Below the pieces are notes generated by a model. It ran no database searches, was not told the origin of the DNA, and saw only the letters and a list, made by a program, of their open reading frames with translations. This document shows, one piece after another, positions 1 through 9,600 of a stretch of DNA of 64,000 nucleotides. The DNA lies in contig NZ_CP108464.1 in assembly GCF_036226405.1 (NCBI RefSeq), positions 2,976,001-3,040,000 of the forward strand. Reading direction: 5' to 3'. This DNA comes from Streptomyces sp. NBC_01260. GTDB taxonomy: Bacteria > Actinomycetota > Actinomycetes > Streptomycetales > Streptomycetaceae. The first letter of the stretch is position 1. Each line of letters begins with the position of its first letter. A program made the position numbers and the translations under genes.

Positions 1-230
1 CCGCGCTGGCCGGGCTGTCGGCCCGGCATCGCGATGTCGTACTGCTGGTGGCCTGGGCCGACCTCGACTACGAGGAGGCGGCCCAGGCCTTGGGGGTGCC
101 GATCGGCACCGTCAGATCACGGCTGCACCGGGCTCGCAGCAGACTGCGCGAAGCGCTGGGTGGATGCGATCCGACAGGTCCGGCAGGTCCGGCTGATCCG
201 ACAGCTTCCCGAGAGGCAGACACCCCATGA
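1..230 (+). CDS. RNA polymerase ECF sigma factor, C-terminal fragment (gene runs in from the left)
   Basis: Only the last ~75 residues lie in the window; the frame is open from base 3. They form sigma region 4: a run ending ARHRDVVLLVAWADL, then the helix-turn-helix EEAAQALGVPIGTVRSRLHR, which recognises the -35 element. The tail after REAL is short and Gly/Pro-rich. The stop overlaps the next start as ATGA, so the two genes are translationally coupled. In this arrangement the downstream CU044_5270 membrane protein probably modulates the sigma factor (inference). The promoter-binding class cannot be assigned from region 4 alone. Confidence 0.9.
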   Translation, partial: ALAGLSARHRDVVLLVAWADLDYEEAAQALGVPIGTVRSRLHRARSRLREALGGCDPTGPAGPADPTASREADTP

Positions 231-1252
231 GTGACCGTGGCATCGATGAACTGCGAGCGTTGCGGGAGTACGAGGCGCAGGCTCCACCGCTCGACACCGC
301 CACCCGGAACCGGGCGCGGGCACGGCTGTTCGCCGCGATGAGCGCGCCGGACGTGGCCACCGCGCGCGTGGGCCGCCGGCCCGTTCTGCGCATCGCCCTG
401 ACCGGCGGGGTCGCGGCGGCCGTCGCCGCCGGCGTCCTGGTCGCCCTGCCGGACCACGACAAGGGGGGCAGAGACGGGGGGCGGGCCGCGGCGCCCGCCA
501 CCAGTGCGCCCGCGCTGCGGAACGTGAGCGCGCAGACCGTGCTCAACGGCGCGGCGGCGTACGAGCGGAAGCACGAGCGGGTGGCCAGCCCGCGCGACGA
601 CCAGTTCGTCTACACCAGGGAGATCATCCAGGAGACGAACCGGAAGACCGGCGCCAAGAAGAGCTACGTCGACGAGAACTGGCGCTCGGTGGACGGCTCC
701 CAGCGGTCCTGGATCATGGAGATCGGCCATGGCTGGTGGTCGCCGCCGCTCAAGGACAACCAGGGCATGTGGCCGCCGCAGGACTGGGGCACGCTGAGGA
801 AGCTGCCGACCGACCCCGAGAAGCTGATCCTCTCGCTCCTGCTCAAGAGCGGGCCCGACGACAGGAACGACTCGCTCGACGAGATCACCGAGAACGAGTG
901 GTCGGACATCCACTTCTCCCTCACCGGGCTGCTCAAGCTGGTTCCGGTGATGCCCAAGGGGCTGCGCCCGGCGGCGTACGAGGCGCTGGGGATGGTGCCC
1001 GGGGTGCGGGCGGTGCCGAACCAGAAGGACGCCAAGGGCCGCACCGGCGTGGCCATCACGTACGACGACCCGGTGGCCCCTGGGGGGTCCGAGGGTTTCG
1101 GCAGCTTCTTCATCTTCGAACCGCGGACGCACCGGTTCCTGGGCTTCCGTGACGAGCGCAGCTCGGGCAGCGGCAAGAACACGAAGCGGTACATCCAGCT
1201 CTCGTACCTCGACAGCTGGGCGGTCGTCGACAAGGTCAGGCAGCGGCCGTAG
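227..1252 (+). CDS. CU044_5270 family membrane protein, probable partner of the upstream sigma factor
   Basis: 341 aa. The N-terminal ~50 residues are charged and probably cytoplasmic; one transmembrane helix (about residues 52-70, Ala/Val/Gly-rich after RRPVLR) is followed by a Gly/Ala linker and a ~250-residue extracytoplasmic domain. This layout and the opening MSDRGIDELRALREYEAQAP match the actinobacterial CU044_5270 family, commonly coded directly after an ECF sigma gene. No zinc-binding anti-sigma motif is visible, so calling it an anti-sigma factor rests on position. It shares ATGA with the sigma gene and ends at a strong inverted repeat facing the convergent LysR gene. Confidence 0.85.
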   Translation: MSDRGIDELRALREYEAQAPPLDTATRNRARARLFAAMSAPDVATARVGRRPVLRIALTGGVAAAVAAGVLVALPDHDKGGRDGGRAAAPATSAPALRNVSAQTVLNGAAAYERKHERVASPRDDQFVYTREIIQETNRKTGAKKSYVDENWRSVDGSQRSWIMEIGHGWWSPPLKDNQGMWPPQDWGTLRKLPTDPEKLILSLLLKSGPDDRNDSLDEITENEWSDIHFSLTGLLKLVPVMPKGLRPAAYEALGMVPGVRAVPNQKDAKGRTGVAITYDDPVAPGGSEGFGSFFIFEPRTHRFLGFRDERSSGSGKNTKRYIQLSYLDSWAVVDKVRQRP

Positions 1253-1276
1253 CCGGATCTCGCGGACGGGGTGTGG

Positions 1277-1331
1277 CCTGCTGCCGGAGTGCCGGGGCGC
1301 CGGGGGGCGTCTCCGTCACTCCGGCAGCAGG
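1277..1331. terminator. Inverted repeat between convergent genes; probable two-way terminator
   Basis: Two perfect 15-base arms, CCTGCTGCCGGAGTG at 1277-1291 and its complement at 1317-1331, enclose a GC-rich loop that can itself fold. The right arm lies inside the last codons of the LysR gene and spans its stop codon, so the same bases code and presumably terminate transcription. There is no T-run, which is usual for Streptomyces terminators. Confidence 0.7.
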
Positions 1332-2269
1332 TGTCCGCGCCGCGAGAGCAGGAACTTCTTGAACGCCGCGACCGGCGGGGTGTCCGGGTGGCCGTCCAGC
1401 CAGGCGACACCGATCTCGCGGGCCGCCCGGGGCGCCGTCACCGTCAGTTCCACGACTCCGGGGCGGGCCACCGCCGGGGGCGGGAGCAGGGCCACGCCCA
1501 GGCCTGCCGCGACCAGGCCGCGCAGGGTTTCGGCCTCCTCGCCCTCGAAGGCGACGCGGGGGACGAAGCCCGCCTCCGCGCAGAGGTCGTCCGTGATGCG
1601 GCGCAGGCCGTAGCCGGGTTCCAGGGTGACGAACGTTTCGTCGGCGGCCTCCGCCAGGCGGATGCGGCGGCGGGTGGCCAGCCGGTGGTCGTCGGGGACG
1701 ACGAGGCGCAGCCGCTGTTCGTCCAGGCGCAGGGCGACCAGGTCCGGGGCGTCCGGGACGGGTGAGGTGAGGCAGAGGTCGAGGCCGCCCGCGCGGAGGC
1801 GTTCGATCATGGCCTCGCCGTAGTTCTGGACGAGCTGGAAGCGGACCCGCGGGTGGTCGGCGCGGAAGGCCCGGATCAGGGCGGGGACGGTCTCCGAGCC
1901 CATCGTGTGGAGGAAGCCGAAGGCGACCTTGCCCGCGGTGGGGTCGGCGTCCGCCCGTACCGAGTCGGCGGCCTTCTCCACCTCGGCGAGCGCCCGCTCG
2001 GCCGAGCCGAGGAAGGTGCGGCCCGCGGGGGTGAGGGAGACGGTACGGCCCTTGCGGGCGAACAGGGCGACTCCCAGGTCCTGTTCCAGCCGGACCATCG
2101 CCCGCGAGAGGGTCGACTGGGGTACGCCCAGCTCGTGCGCGGCGCGGGTGACGTGTTCGTGGCGGGCGACCGCCTCGAAGTAGGCGAGCCGCGGGGCGAG
2201 GACGGCGCGGATGTCTTCTTCGTAACTGCTTGGTGACAGCCGCGGCTGTGAGCTGTGCTGATGCGCCAT
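1316..2269 (-). CDS. LysR-family transcriptional regulator
   Basis: 317 aa. The N-terminal winged HTH (about residues 18-80) contains the family signature FEAVARHEHVTRAAHELGVPQ followed by STLSRAMVRLEQDLG. The rest is a two-lobe periplasmic-binding-protein-like co-inducer domain (residues ~105-310). Start chosen at MAHQHSS; the reverse strand shows CATAAT seven bases before this ATG, suggesting a leaderless transcript. It is divergent from an MFS transporter gene with only 63 bp between, so it most likely controls that exporter and itself through the T-N11-A site at 2292-2304. The ligand is unknown. Confidence 0.93.
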   Translation of the reverse strand: MAHQHSSQPRLSPSSYEEDIRAVLAPRLAYFEAVARHEHVTRAAHELGVPQSTLSRAMVRLEQDLGVALFARKGRTVSLTPAGRTFLGSAERALAEVEKAADSVRADADPTAGKVAFGFLHTMGSETVPALIRAFRADHPRVRFQLVQNYGEAMIERLRAGGLDLCLTSPVPDAPDLVALRLDEQRLRLVVPDDHRLATRRRIRLAEAADETFVTLEPGYGLRRITDDLCAEAGFVPRVAFEGEEAETLRGLVAAGLGVALLPPPAVARPGVVELTVTAPRAAREIGVAWLDGHPDTPPVAAFKKFLLSRRGHLLPE

Positions 2270-2291
2270 GGGATTGATTATGGCCGCTTTG

Positions 2292-2304
2292 TGCATTGGA
2301 CGCA
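2292..2304. promoter_or_regulatory. Candidate LysR operator (T-N11-A) in the divergent LysR/MFS promoter region
   Basis: The 13-mer TGCATTGGACGCA is a TGC-N7-GCA dyad fitting the T-N11-A rule for LysR-type regulators. It lies in the 63-bp gap between the divergent starts and overlaps TTGGAC at 2296-2301, a possible -35 for the MFS gene, with TACGTT at 2321-2326 as its -10. Regulation is inferred from position. Confidence 0.55.
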
Positions 2305-2332
2305 TGAAAGGGGTGCGGCCTACGTTCGTTGC

Positions 2333-3652
2333 ATGCCTCCCGCCAGTACCGGGGCGTCCACCCTGATCGTGGCCGCCTCGACCCAGTCGTCCCCCGTAAG
2401 CGCCGTCACCGCCGCCGAGACCGCCACCGCGGACCGGCTCGAACCCGGTGGGCCCGGCTACCGCCGGATGAGTTTCGCGCTCTTCGCCGCCGGTGTCGCG
2501 ACCTTCGCGCTCCTCTACTCCACCCAGGCCCTGCTGCCCGCCGTCTCCGCCTCCTTCGGCGCCACGGCCGGGCAGGCGAGCTGGACGGTCTCCGCGGCGA
2601 CGGGTGCGCTGGCGCTCTTCGTGCTGCCGATGAGTGCGCTGTCCGAGCGGTTCGGGCGGCGGCAGATGATGACCGCCTCGCTGACGGTCGCGGTCGTGGT
2701 CGGGCTGTTCGTGCCGTTCGCTCCGTCGCTCGGCTGGCTGATCGCCCTGCGCGCCGTGCAGGGCGCCGCACTCGCCGGACTGCCCGCCTCCGCGATGGCG
2801 TATCTCGCGGAGGAGGTACGGCCCAAGGCGCTGGTCGCGGCGATCGGGCTGTTCGTGGCCGGCAACAGCATCGGCGGGATGAGCGGCCGCATCCTCACCG
2901 GCTGGGTCGCCCAGCTGTGGGGCTGGCGGGCCGCGCTCGGCTCGGTCGGTGTGCTGGCCGTGGCCTGCGCCGTCGTCTTCCACTTCATGATCCCCAGGGC
3001 CCGGCACTTCACCCCCGGTTCGCTGAACCCGAAGGCGCTCGCCCGGACCGTCGGCGGGCACCTCGCGGACCCGCTGCTGCGTCGGCTGTACGCGATCGGC
3101 GCGCTGTTCATGACGGTGTTCGGCGCGGTGTACACGGTGATCGGTTACCGCCTCGTCCAGGCGCCGTTCAACCTCCCGCAGGGGATCGTCGGCTCGATCT
3201 TCCTCGTCTACCTGGTCGGTACGGTCTCCTCCGCCGCGGCGGGGCGCCTCGTCGCCCGGCTGGGGCGCCGGGGCGCGCTCTACCTCGCCGTCTCCACCAC
3301 GGCCGCCGGTCTGCTGCTCTCGCTGGCCGACCAGCTGGCAGCCGTGCTCCTCGGCCTGGTCCTGATCACGGCGGGCTTCTTCGCCGGGCACGCGGTGGCC
3401 TCCTCCTCCGTCAGCCGTACGGCGACCAAGGGCCGGGCCCAGGCGTCGGCGCTCTACCAGTCGGTGTACTACCTCGGTTCCAGCGCGGGCGGCACGCTCG
3501 GCGCGGTCGCCTTCCACGCCGGCGGCTGGGCGGGCACGGTCACGCTGGGACTCCTCGCGGTCCTGGGCGTCGTCTCGGTCACGCTGTACGGGTCGAGGGC
3601 GGCGCGCGTCGAGCGGCGCCGGTCCGCGGCGGTGCTGTCCGTACAGAACTGA
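2333..3652 (+). CDS. MFS transporter (drug/metabolite exporter type)
   Basis: 439 aa with twelve likely membrane helices between residues ~45 and ~420. The motif-A-like loop LSERFGRRQMM sits after helix 2, with a second copy-like loop ARLGRRGAL in the second half. The overall type is like the bacterial exporters annotated as arabinose/chloramphenicol or YnfM-like transporters. Start chosen at MPPASTG: TACGTT lies seven bases upstream and there is no Shine-Dalgarno sequence, so the message is probably leaderless. It is transcribed away from the LysR gene that probably controls it. The substrate cannot be told. Confidence 0.9.
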   Translation: MPPASTGASTLIVAASTQSSPVSAVTAAETATADRLEPGGPGYRRMSFALFAAGVATFALLYSTQALLPAVSASFGATAGQASWTVSAATGALALFVLPMSALSERFGRRQMMTASLTVAVVVGLFVPFAPSLGWLIALRAVQGAALAGLPASAMAYLAEEVRPKALVAAIGLFVAGNSIGGMSGRILTGWVAQLWGWRAALGSVGVLAVACAVVFHFMIPRARHFTPGSLNPKALARTVGGHLADPLLRRLYAIGALFMTVFGAVYTVIGYRLVQAPFNLPQGIVGSIFLVYLVGTVSSAAAGRLVARLGRRGALYLAVSTTAAGLLLSLADQLAAVLLGLVLITAGFFAGHAVASSSVSRTATKGRAQASALYQSVYYLGSSAGGTLGAVAFHAGGWAGTVTLGLLAVLGVVSVTLYGSRAARVERRRSAAVLSVQN

Positions 3653-3737
3653 GACATACGGCGCACAACCATCCACTCCCCGGCGCGCGTCTAGCAGGCG
3701 GAATCACCGCACTGCGCGCGAAGGGGAGTTGGCGTAC

Positions 3738-4472
3738 ATGGGAGTCACGGGGAGCATGATGAGCATCCAGGGCATTCGAGGCGTGCGGATGCGGCGCGCT
3801 CTCGCGGTGTCCGTCGCGGGGCTGACCGCGATACCGGCGCTCGTCCTCGGCACCGGCGGGTCCGCGCAGGCGGCGTCCTGCACGACGTCCACCGGGCCGA
3901 ACCAGAAGCAGGTCGAGAAGTACCTGCACCGGCCGGTGGACGGCAAGCAGTCGGTGGCCGACTGCAAGGCGATCCGGTCGTTCCAGAACACCTACGGTGT
4001 CACCCCGGCGATCGGCTACGCGGGCCCGGTCACCTGGCGCACGATGACGACCCTCACCGCCCAGAAGGCGGCCGGGAAGGACCCGAACAAGGCGAAGAAG
4101 TGCCCCACCGACAAGGGGCGCATCGCGTGTGTGGACCTGACGCGGCAGATCAGCTGGATCCAGGACGGCAAGAAACTGAAGTTCGGGCCGGTGCCGGTGC
4201 GGACCGGGCGGGACAAGTACGAGACCCGCACCGGGGCGAAGAAGATCTACTGGCGGCACAAGAACCACGTCTCGTCGATCTACCACGTGTCGATGCCGTA
4301 CTCGCAGTTCTTCGACGGCGGGCAGGCCTTCCACGCGGTGGGCGTGAAGATGTGGAACCCGCCGGGCTCGCACGGATGCGTCAACATGCGCACCGCCGAC
4401 GCGAAGTCGTACTGGAATCTGCTGAAGAACGGCGACGACGTGTACGTGTACGGGCGCAAGCTCGGAACGTGA
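3738..4472 (+). CDS. L,D-transpeptidase with N-terminal peptidoglycan-binding domain
   Basis: 244 aa secreted enzyme that should form 3-3 (L,D) cross-links in peptidoglycan. A signal peptide spans residues ~18-46 and ends GGSAQA-AS. A PG_binding_1-like domain covers ~50-105 (RSFQNTYGV core). The YkuD catalytic domain covers ~130-242, with His199 and the signature SHGCVNM, where Cys214 is the nucleophile. Start is ATG 3738, nine bases after GGGGAG. A paralogue with the same architecture lies at 47034-47948; the two share the MPY-x-x-FF-x-GGQA core. Confidence 0.93.
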   Translation: MGVTGSMMSIQGIRGVRMRRALAVSVAGLTAIPALVLGTGGSAQAASCTTSTGPNQKQVEKYLHRPVDGKQSVADCKAIRSFQNTYGVTPAIGYAGPVTWRTMTTLTAQKAAGKDPNKAKKCPTDKGRIACVDLTRQISWIQDGKKLKFGPVPVRTGRDKYETRTGAKKIYWRHKNHVSSIYHVSMPYSQFFDGGQAFHAVGVKMWNPPGSHGCVNMRTADAKSYWNLLKNGDDVYVYGRKLGT

Positions 4473-4572
4473 CCGCTTTCCGCTCTTCCCGCCTCGGTTG
4501 TCAGTGCCCTGCGGTAGCTTCCCAAGTGCTGAAGTGAGCGGTGTCACGGCGCAACAGGGGTGGAGCGACGCA

Positions 4573-5565
4573 ATGGGTGATCTGACGGCGACGGCGGGCG
4601 ATATCGACAGCCGTCTGGAGGGACACCGGGTCGAGCTGACCGGCTACTGCTACCGGATGCTCGGCTCGGCCTTCGAGGCGGAGGACGCGGTCCAGGACAC
4701 GCTGGTGCGCGCCTGGCGCAACTTCGACAAGTTCGAGGGCCGTTCCTCACTGCGGTCCTGGCTGTACCGGATCGCGACGAACGTCTGCCTCGACATGCTG
4801 AACGCGGGCAACAAGCGGGCCAGGCCCGTCGATCTGTCCGGCCCGACGCCGCTCGCGCAGGCCGCGCTCAATCCGCGGCCGGAGAACACCTGGCTGGAGC
4901 CGATGCCGGACGGGCGCATCCTGCCGTCCGTCGCGGACCCGGCCGAGGCGGCGGTGGCGCGCGAGTCGGTGCGGCTCGCGTTCGTCGCCGCGCTGCAGCA
5001 TCTGCCGCCCAAGCAGCGGGCCGTGCTGATCCTGCGCGAGGTGCTCGCGTGGAAGGCGAGCGAGGTCGCCGAGCTGCTCGACACCTCGGTCGCTTCGGTC
5101 AACAGCGCCCTCCAGCGGGCGCGGGCGACGCTCAACGACCACCAGGACACGGCCGCCGACGCCGCCGATCCGCTCGACGAGGAGCAGAGCAAGCTCCTGG
5201 AGCGGTACGTGGCGGCGTTCGAGGGGTACGACATGAAGGCGCTGACCGCGCTGCTCCATGAGGACGCCATCATGACGATGCCGCCGTTCGACCTCTGGCT
5301 CCAGGGGCACGACGACATCGCCGGCTTCATGACCTCCATGGGCGCGTCCTGCGCGGGCTCCCGGCTGATCGCGACGTCGGCGAACGGCACCCCGGCGTTC
5401 GCGCACTACAAGCCGAATCCGGACGGGCCCGGTTTCGTGCCGTGGGCGGTGCAGGTCATCGACATCTCGGACGGTGCGATCACCGGGATGCACTGCTTCC
5501 TGGACACCCCGCGCTGGTTCCCGCTGTTCGGGCTGCCCGATCACCTGGAGGCGGATGCGGCGTGA
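4573..5565 (+). CDS. ECF sigma factor with C-terminal SnoaL-like domain (SigX5/TIGR02960 type)
   Basis: 330 aa, longer than the usual ~190 aa of ECF factors. Region 2 (residues ~20-85) carries the CYRMLGSAFEAEDAVQDTLV stretch. Region 4 (~135-190) shows LPPKQRAVLILREVL and an HTH. Residues ~205-325 form a SnoaL/NTF2-like fold, a fused domain thought to sense or gate activity in place of a separate anti-sigma factor (knowledge of ECF41/56-like groups). Start ATG 4573 follows AGGGGTGGAG. The next gene overlaps as GTGA, so a small membrane protein is co-translated. Confidence 0.9.
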   Translation: MGDLTATAGDIDSRLEGHRVELTGYCYRMLGSAFEAEDAVQDTLVRAWRNFDKFEGRSSLRSWLYRIATNVCLDMLNAGNKRARPVDLSGPTPLAQAALNPRPENTWLEPMPDGRILPSVADPAEAAVARESVRLAFVAALQHLPPKQRAVLILREVLAWKASEVAELLDTSVASVNSALQRARATLNDHQDTAADAADPLDEEQSKLLERYVAAFEGYDMKALTALLHEDAIMTMPPFDLWLQGHDDIAGFMTSMGASCAGSRLIATSANGTPAFAHYKPNPDGPGFVPWAVQVIDISDGAITGMHCFLDTPRWFPLFGLPDHLEADAA

Positions 5566-5915
5566 GCCGACGGCTGGGCCGGGGCGCGGCGTACGGGCTG
5601 GTCGCGGCGTGGGCCGTGGTCGTGGCCGGCGGCTGGGGGGCCGGCCAGTGGCTCGGTGAGCCGGCGGCCACGTCCGGCCCCCGCCGGGTCCTGCCACCGG
5701 CCTCCGAGGCGGAGCCGGGACCGCAGCCGGAAAGCGGGTACGCCGATCTCTGCGACCAGGTCCCCTCCGGGTCCGCCTGCAGGCGGTACGCGCCGCCCTC
5801 CCCGTCGCCGTTTCCGAGCGTCATGCCCTCGGAGACGATGCGCGACGAGGCCCGTGTGTCCGCCGTCCAGTGCTCGAAAGCGGTCGTCAGGGGCGGCTGG
5901 CGCGAGGCGGACTGA
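5562..5915 (+). CDS. Small single-pass membrane protein coupled to the ECF sigma gene
   Basis: 117 aa, not a recognised family. The GTG start overlaps the sigma stop (GTGA). Residues ~10-28 form one hydrophobic helix (YGLVAAWAVVVAGGWGAG). The rest is a Pro/Ser-rich extracytoplasmic tail with Cys residues near SGYADLCDQV, SACRRY and VQCSKAV, which could form a disulfide. Co-translation suggests a role with the sigma factor, but no anti-sigma motif is visible. Confidence 0.75.
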   Translation: MSRRLGRGAAYGLVAAWAVVVAGGWGAGQWLGEPAATSGPRRVLPPASEAEPGPQPESGYADLCDQVPSGSACRRYAPPSPSPFPSVMPSETMRDEARVSAVQCSKAVVRGGWREAD

Positions 5916-5990
5916 AGGGCCTGTGTCTTCCGTCCGCACCAGGTGGTGGCCGGGGCCGTGGCGGACCGGGCCGCGCAGCAGGCCGCCCGC

Positions 5991-6353
5991 TCACTCCGGG
6001 ACCCTGCGCGCCCCCTCCTGGTCCGCGAGGCCGACCACCTCGTCCAGCCCCACCAGGTCCAGCAGCAGCCGGAGTTCGGGAGGCGTTTTGCGCAGCCGGA
6101 GCCGTCTGCCGCCCGACCGGCGGGCGACCAGCGACAGCCGGGCGACCGCCTCCACGGCGGCGAGGTCGGGGTGGACGAGCCCGCCCACGTCGCAGTCCAC
6201 CACCGTCACCTCCGTGTCCGCGGCGGCCAGCAGCGCCTCCAGCTCGGCGCAGAGTCCGGGCACACCGGCCCGCGTGAGGCGTCCGGAGACGGTGAGAACG
6301 ATCGGGGTCATGGCATCCACATCAGGGAGACCGGTCCGGCGGCCGAAACTCAT
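5991..6353 (-). CDS. STAS-domain protein (anti-sigma-factor-antagonist-like)
   Basis: 120 aa. Residues ~16-110 read as a STAS fold: TPIVLTVSGRLTRAGVPGL, then VTVVDCDVGGLVHPDLAAVEA, where the canonical phosphorylatable Ser/Thr of SpoIIAA-type proteins would sit near the V-H-P-D turn. No clear Ser is seen there, so it may be a non-phosphorylated STAS module. An internal ATG at 6311 (MTPIVLT) is an alternative start. It stands alone, divergent from the subtilase gene at 6630. Confidence 0.8.
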   Translation of the reverse strand: MSFGRRTGLPDVDAMTPIVLTVSGRLTRAGVPGLCAELEALLAAADTEVTVVDCDVGGLVHPDLAAVEAVARLSLVARRSGGRRLRLRKTPPELRLLLDLVGLDEVVGLADQEGARRVPE

Positions 6354-6582
6354 CGCCGCGCGGTTCCCCGCTTTTCACCGGCTTTCCGAAGGCTCCCCTG
6401 CGGTTCCCCCGGGGGCGTCCTGGTGCCCCGAGCTGCGCATGGGCCTCCCCGGCCACCGTCGTCACGGCCGTTTCCCGTCGCGCAGGGCCGACCGACCATC
6501 GACGAAGTTTCGCCAACTCCGTTCATCTGTGTGCTTGCTGTGAACCGATTCGATCAAATCTCCCCTCTATGCGAGTGAAACG

Positions 6583-6612
6583 GCCGGCTCCGGTGCGCGT
6601 ACCGGAGCCGGC
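6583..6612 (+). promoter_or_regulatory. Perfect hairpin in the leader of the subtilase gene
   Basis: GCCGGCTCCGGT at 6583-6594 and its exact complement at 6601-6612 form a 12-bp stem with a 6-base loop, 17 bp before the assigned subtilase start. No plus-strand gene ends nearby, so it is not an ordinary terminator of an upstream gene. An attenuator or RNA-stabilising leader is possible. Confidence 0.5.
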
Positions 6613-6629
6613 TGCCCAGTGGCCCTCTC

Positions 6630-9600
6630 GTGGGGCCGCCTGATTCTCCAGGGGGAGAGTTGCGCAGACACGTCACAAGAGCGTGTGTTTCAACCGTCGC
6701 CACGGCTGCGGCCGTGGCGCTCGCGGCCGGACTGACCACCCCGGCCATGGCCCGTGACAACGGCCCGTCACGGTCGGCGGACGGCACGTCCGGGGCCCGG
6801 CATCAGCTCACGCTCATCACCGGTGACCGCGTCACGGTGGACGCCAAGGGCCGGGTCGTGGGCTTCCGTCCCGCGGCGGGGCGCGAGCACATACCCGTGC
6901 AGCGGCAGATACGGGACGGGCACACCCTGCTCGTCCCGGCCGACGCACACCGGCTGATCAGTTCCGGAAGGCTGGACCGTCGGCTGTTCGACGTCACGGA
7001 GCTGAACCGGGCGGAGAACCGCAGGGCGCAGAAGTCGGCCCTGAAGCTGATCGTCTCCTACCGGGGCGCCGGGGCCGCGGCCGCGAGGGCGGAGGTCCGC
7101 GACGCGGGCGCCACCCGGGTCGGGCCCGTGCTGAAGTCGCTGAACGCCCAGTCCGTGGCCACCCCGCGGGAGGACGCCCGGTCCATCTGGCAGGCGCTCA
7201 CCAGCAAGCCGTCGGGCAGCGCCCAGCGGACCACGGCCGCCGGTATCGACCGGGTGTGGCTGGACGGCGTACGCCGGGCGAGCCTCGACAAGAGCGTCCC
7301 GCAGATCGGCGCGCCGACCGCCTGGAAGGCGGGGTACACCGGCAAGGGCGTCAGGATCGCCGTCCTGGACACCGGTGCGGACGCCACCCACCCGGACCTC
7401 AAGGGCCAGATCCTCGCGTCGAAGAACTTCTCCGGCACGCCCGATCTGAAGGACCACTTCGGCCACGGCACCCATGTCTCCTCGATCGCGGCCGGTACGG
7501 GCGCGAAGTCGGGCGGCAGGTTCAAGGGTGTGGCCCCGGACGCCAAGCTCCTTGAGGGCAAGGTCCTCGACGACGACGGCTTCGGCGAGGACTCCGGAAT
7601 CCTGGCCGGTATGGAGTGGGCGGTCGCACAGGGCGCCGACGTCATCAACCTGAGCCTCGGCGGCACCGACACCCCGGGGATCGACCCCCTGGAGGCCGCG
7701 GTCAACAAGCTCTCCGCCGACAGCGGCGTGCTCTTCGCCATCGCGTCGGGCAACGACGGCGGCGCCGGCACGGTCGGCTCCCCCGGCAGCGCGGACGCCG
7801 CGCTGACCGTCGGGGCCGTCGACGGCAAGGACGTGCTGGCGGACTTCTCCAGCCGCGGTCCCCGGGTCGGTGACAACGCGATCAAGCCCGATGTCACCGC
7901 TCCCGGCGTGGACATCACGGCGGCCGCCTCCCCCGGCTCCGTCATCGACAAGGAGGTCGGCCAGAACCCGGCGGGCTATCTGACGATCTCCGGTACGTCG
8001 ATGGCGACCCCGCACGTCGCGGGCGCCGCGGCGCTCCTCAAGCAGCAGCACCCGCGGTGGAAGAACACCGAGCTCAAGGGTGCGCTCACGGCCTCCACGA
8101 AGCCGGGGAAGTACACCCCCTTCGAGCAGGGCTCGGGCCGCATCGCCGTCGACCGGGCGATCACCCAGTCCGTCGTCGCCGACCCGGTGTCGCTGAGCTA
8201 CGGCGTCCAGCAGTGGCCGCACACCGATGACGTGCCGGTCGCCAAGAAGGTGTCGTACCGCAACCTCGGTACGACCGATGTCACGCTCTCGCTCGCCGTC
8301 CAGGCCACCGGCCCGGCGGGCAAGCCGGCCCCGGCCGGGTTCTTCGCCCTCGGCGCCGACCGGGTGACCGTCCCGGCGGGCGGCACCGCCGAGGTGCCGC
8401 TGACCGTGAACACCAGGCTCGGCGGCACGGCCGACGGCGACTACAGCGCGTACGTCGTGGCGACGGGCGGCGGGCAGACCGTCCGCACCGCGGCCGCGGT
8501 CAATCGCGAGCGCGAGTCGTACGACCTCACGCTCAAGACCATCGGGCGTGACGGCAAGCCGGCCCGGTACACCACCGGGGACGTCTACGGCATCACCGGC
8601 GGCGGGACCGACGTGTGGGAGTCCCCCGAGGTGGTCAACGGCACGGCCAAGCTCCGCGTCCCCAAGGGCGGGTACGTGCTGAACTCGGCCGTGTACATCG
8701 ACCCGGACAACGCCGACAAGGGCGTCGACTGGCTCACCCAGCCCCATCTGAAAGTCACCAGGAACACCACGGTGACCTTCGACGCGCGCCTGGCCAAGCC
8801 GGTGGACATCACCGTTCCGGCGACCGGCACGAAGGCCGTGCTCGCCTCGCCCGACCTCCAGTTCGAGACCGAGGACAGCTTCTACTCCTACGGCTTGCAG
8901 CTCAACTCGTTCAAGCCGCTGCGCACCGCGCACATCGGCCCGAAGACGACCGGCATCCAGCTCTCGCAGCAGTGGGCCGGCACGTGGACCAAGGGCGCGG
9001 CGACCCGCTACGACATCACGGTCGGCGGCCCGGTGAGCCGGGCGGCGACCGGCTACCGCCGCGCGTTCAGCAGCGGTCAGCTCGCCAAGGTCACCATCCG
9101 CGCCGGTGCGTCCGTCAAGGGCAAGACCGGTGACATCACCGCGTGGGGCGAGCTGCCCGACTCGTTCAGCCTCGTGGCGGCCCCGACCACCCAGAAGCTC
9201 CCGTCGACCACCACGGTCTATGTCTCCACCGCGGACAAGGTGCAGTGGAGCTTCGACTTCAGCCAGAACGGCGCGCTCGACGAGGACGGCTTCCCGCAGA
9301 CCGACGCCTGGTACTCCCTCGGTGCCCCGCAGGCCCTCAAGGCGGGCGGGACGTACGCGAAGACCGTGAACACCGCGGTGTTCGGACCGTACGTGAACGC
9401 CGGCTTCGGGGTCTTCCGCGACGGCAACGAGCTCACGGGGGCGCTGCCGCTGGTCGCCGACGGCCACCGGAATGTCGGCGACTCCGCGTACAGCTCGGTG
9501 AAGACCGTGCTCTACCGCAACGGCAAGGAGTTCGCCAGGAACGCCGACCCGCTGACGGGCGAGACGCCCATCGTCGTGCCGTCCGCCGCCGCCGACTACC

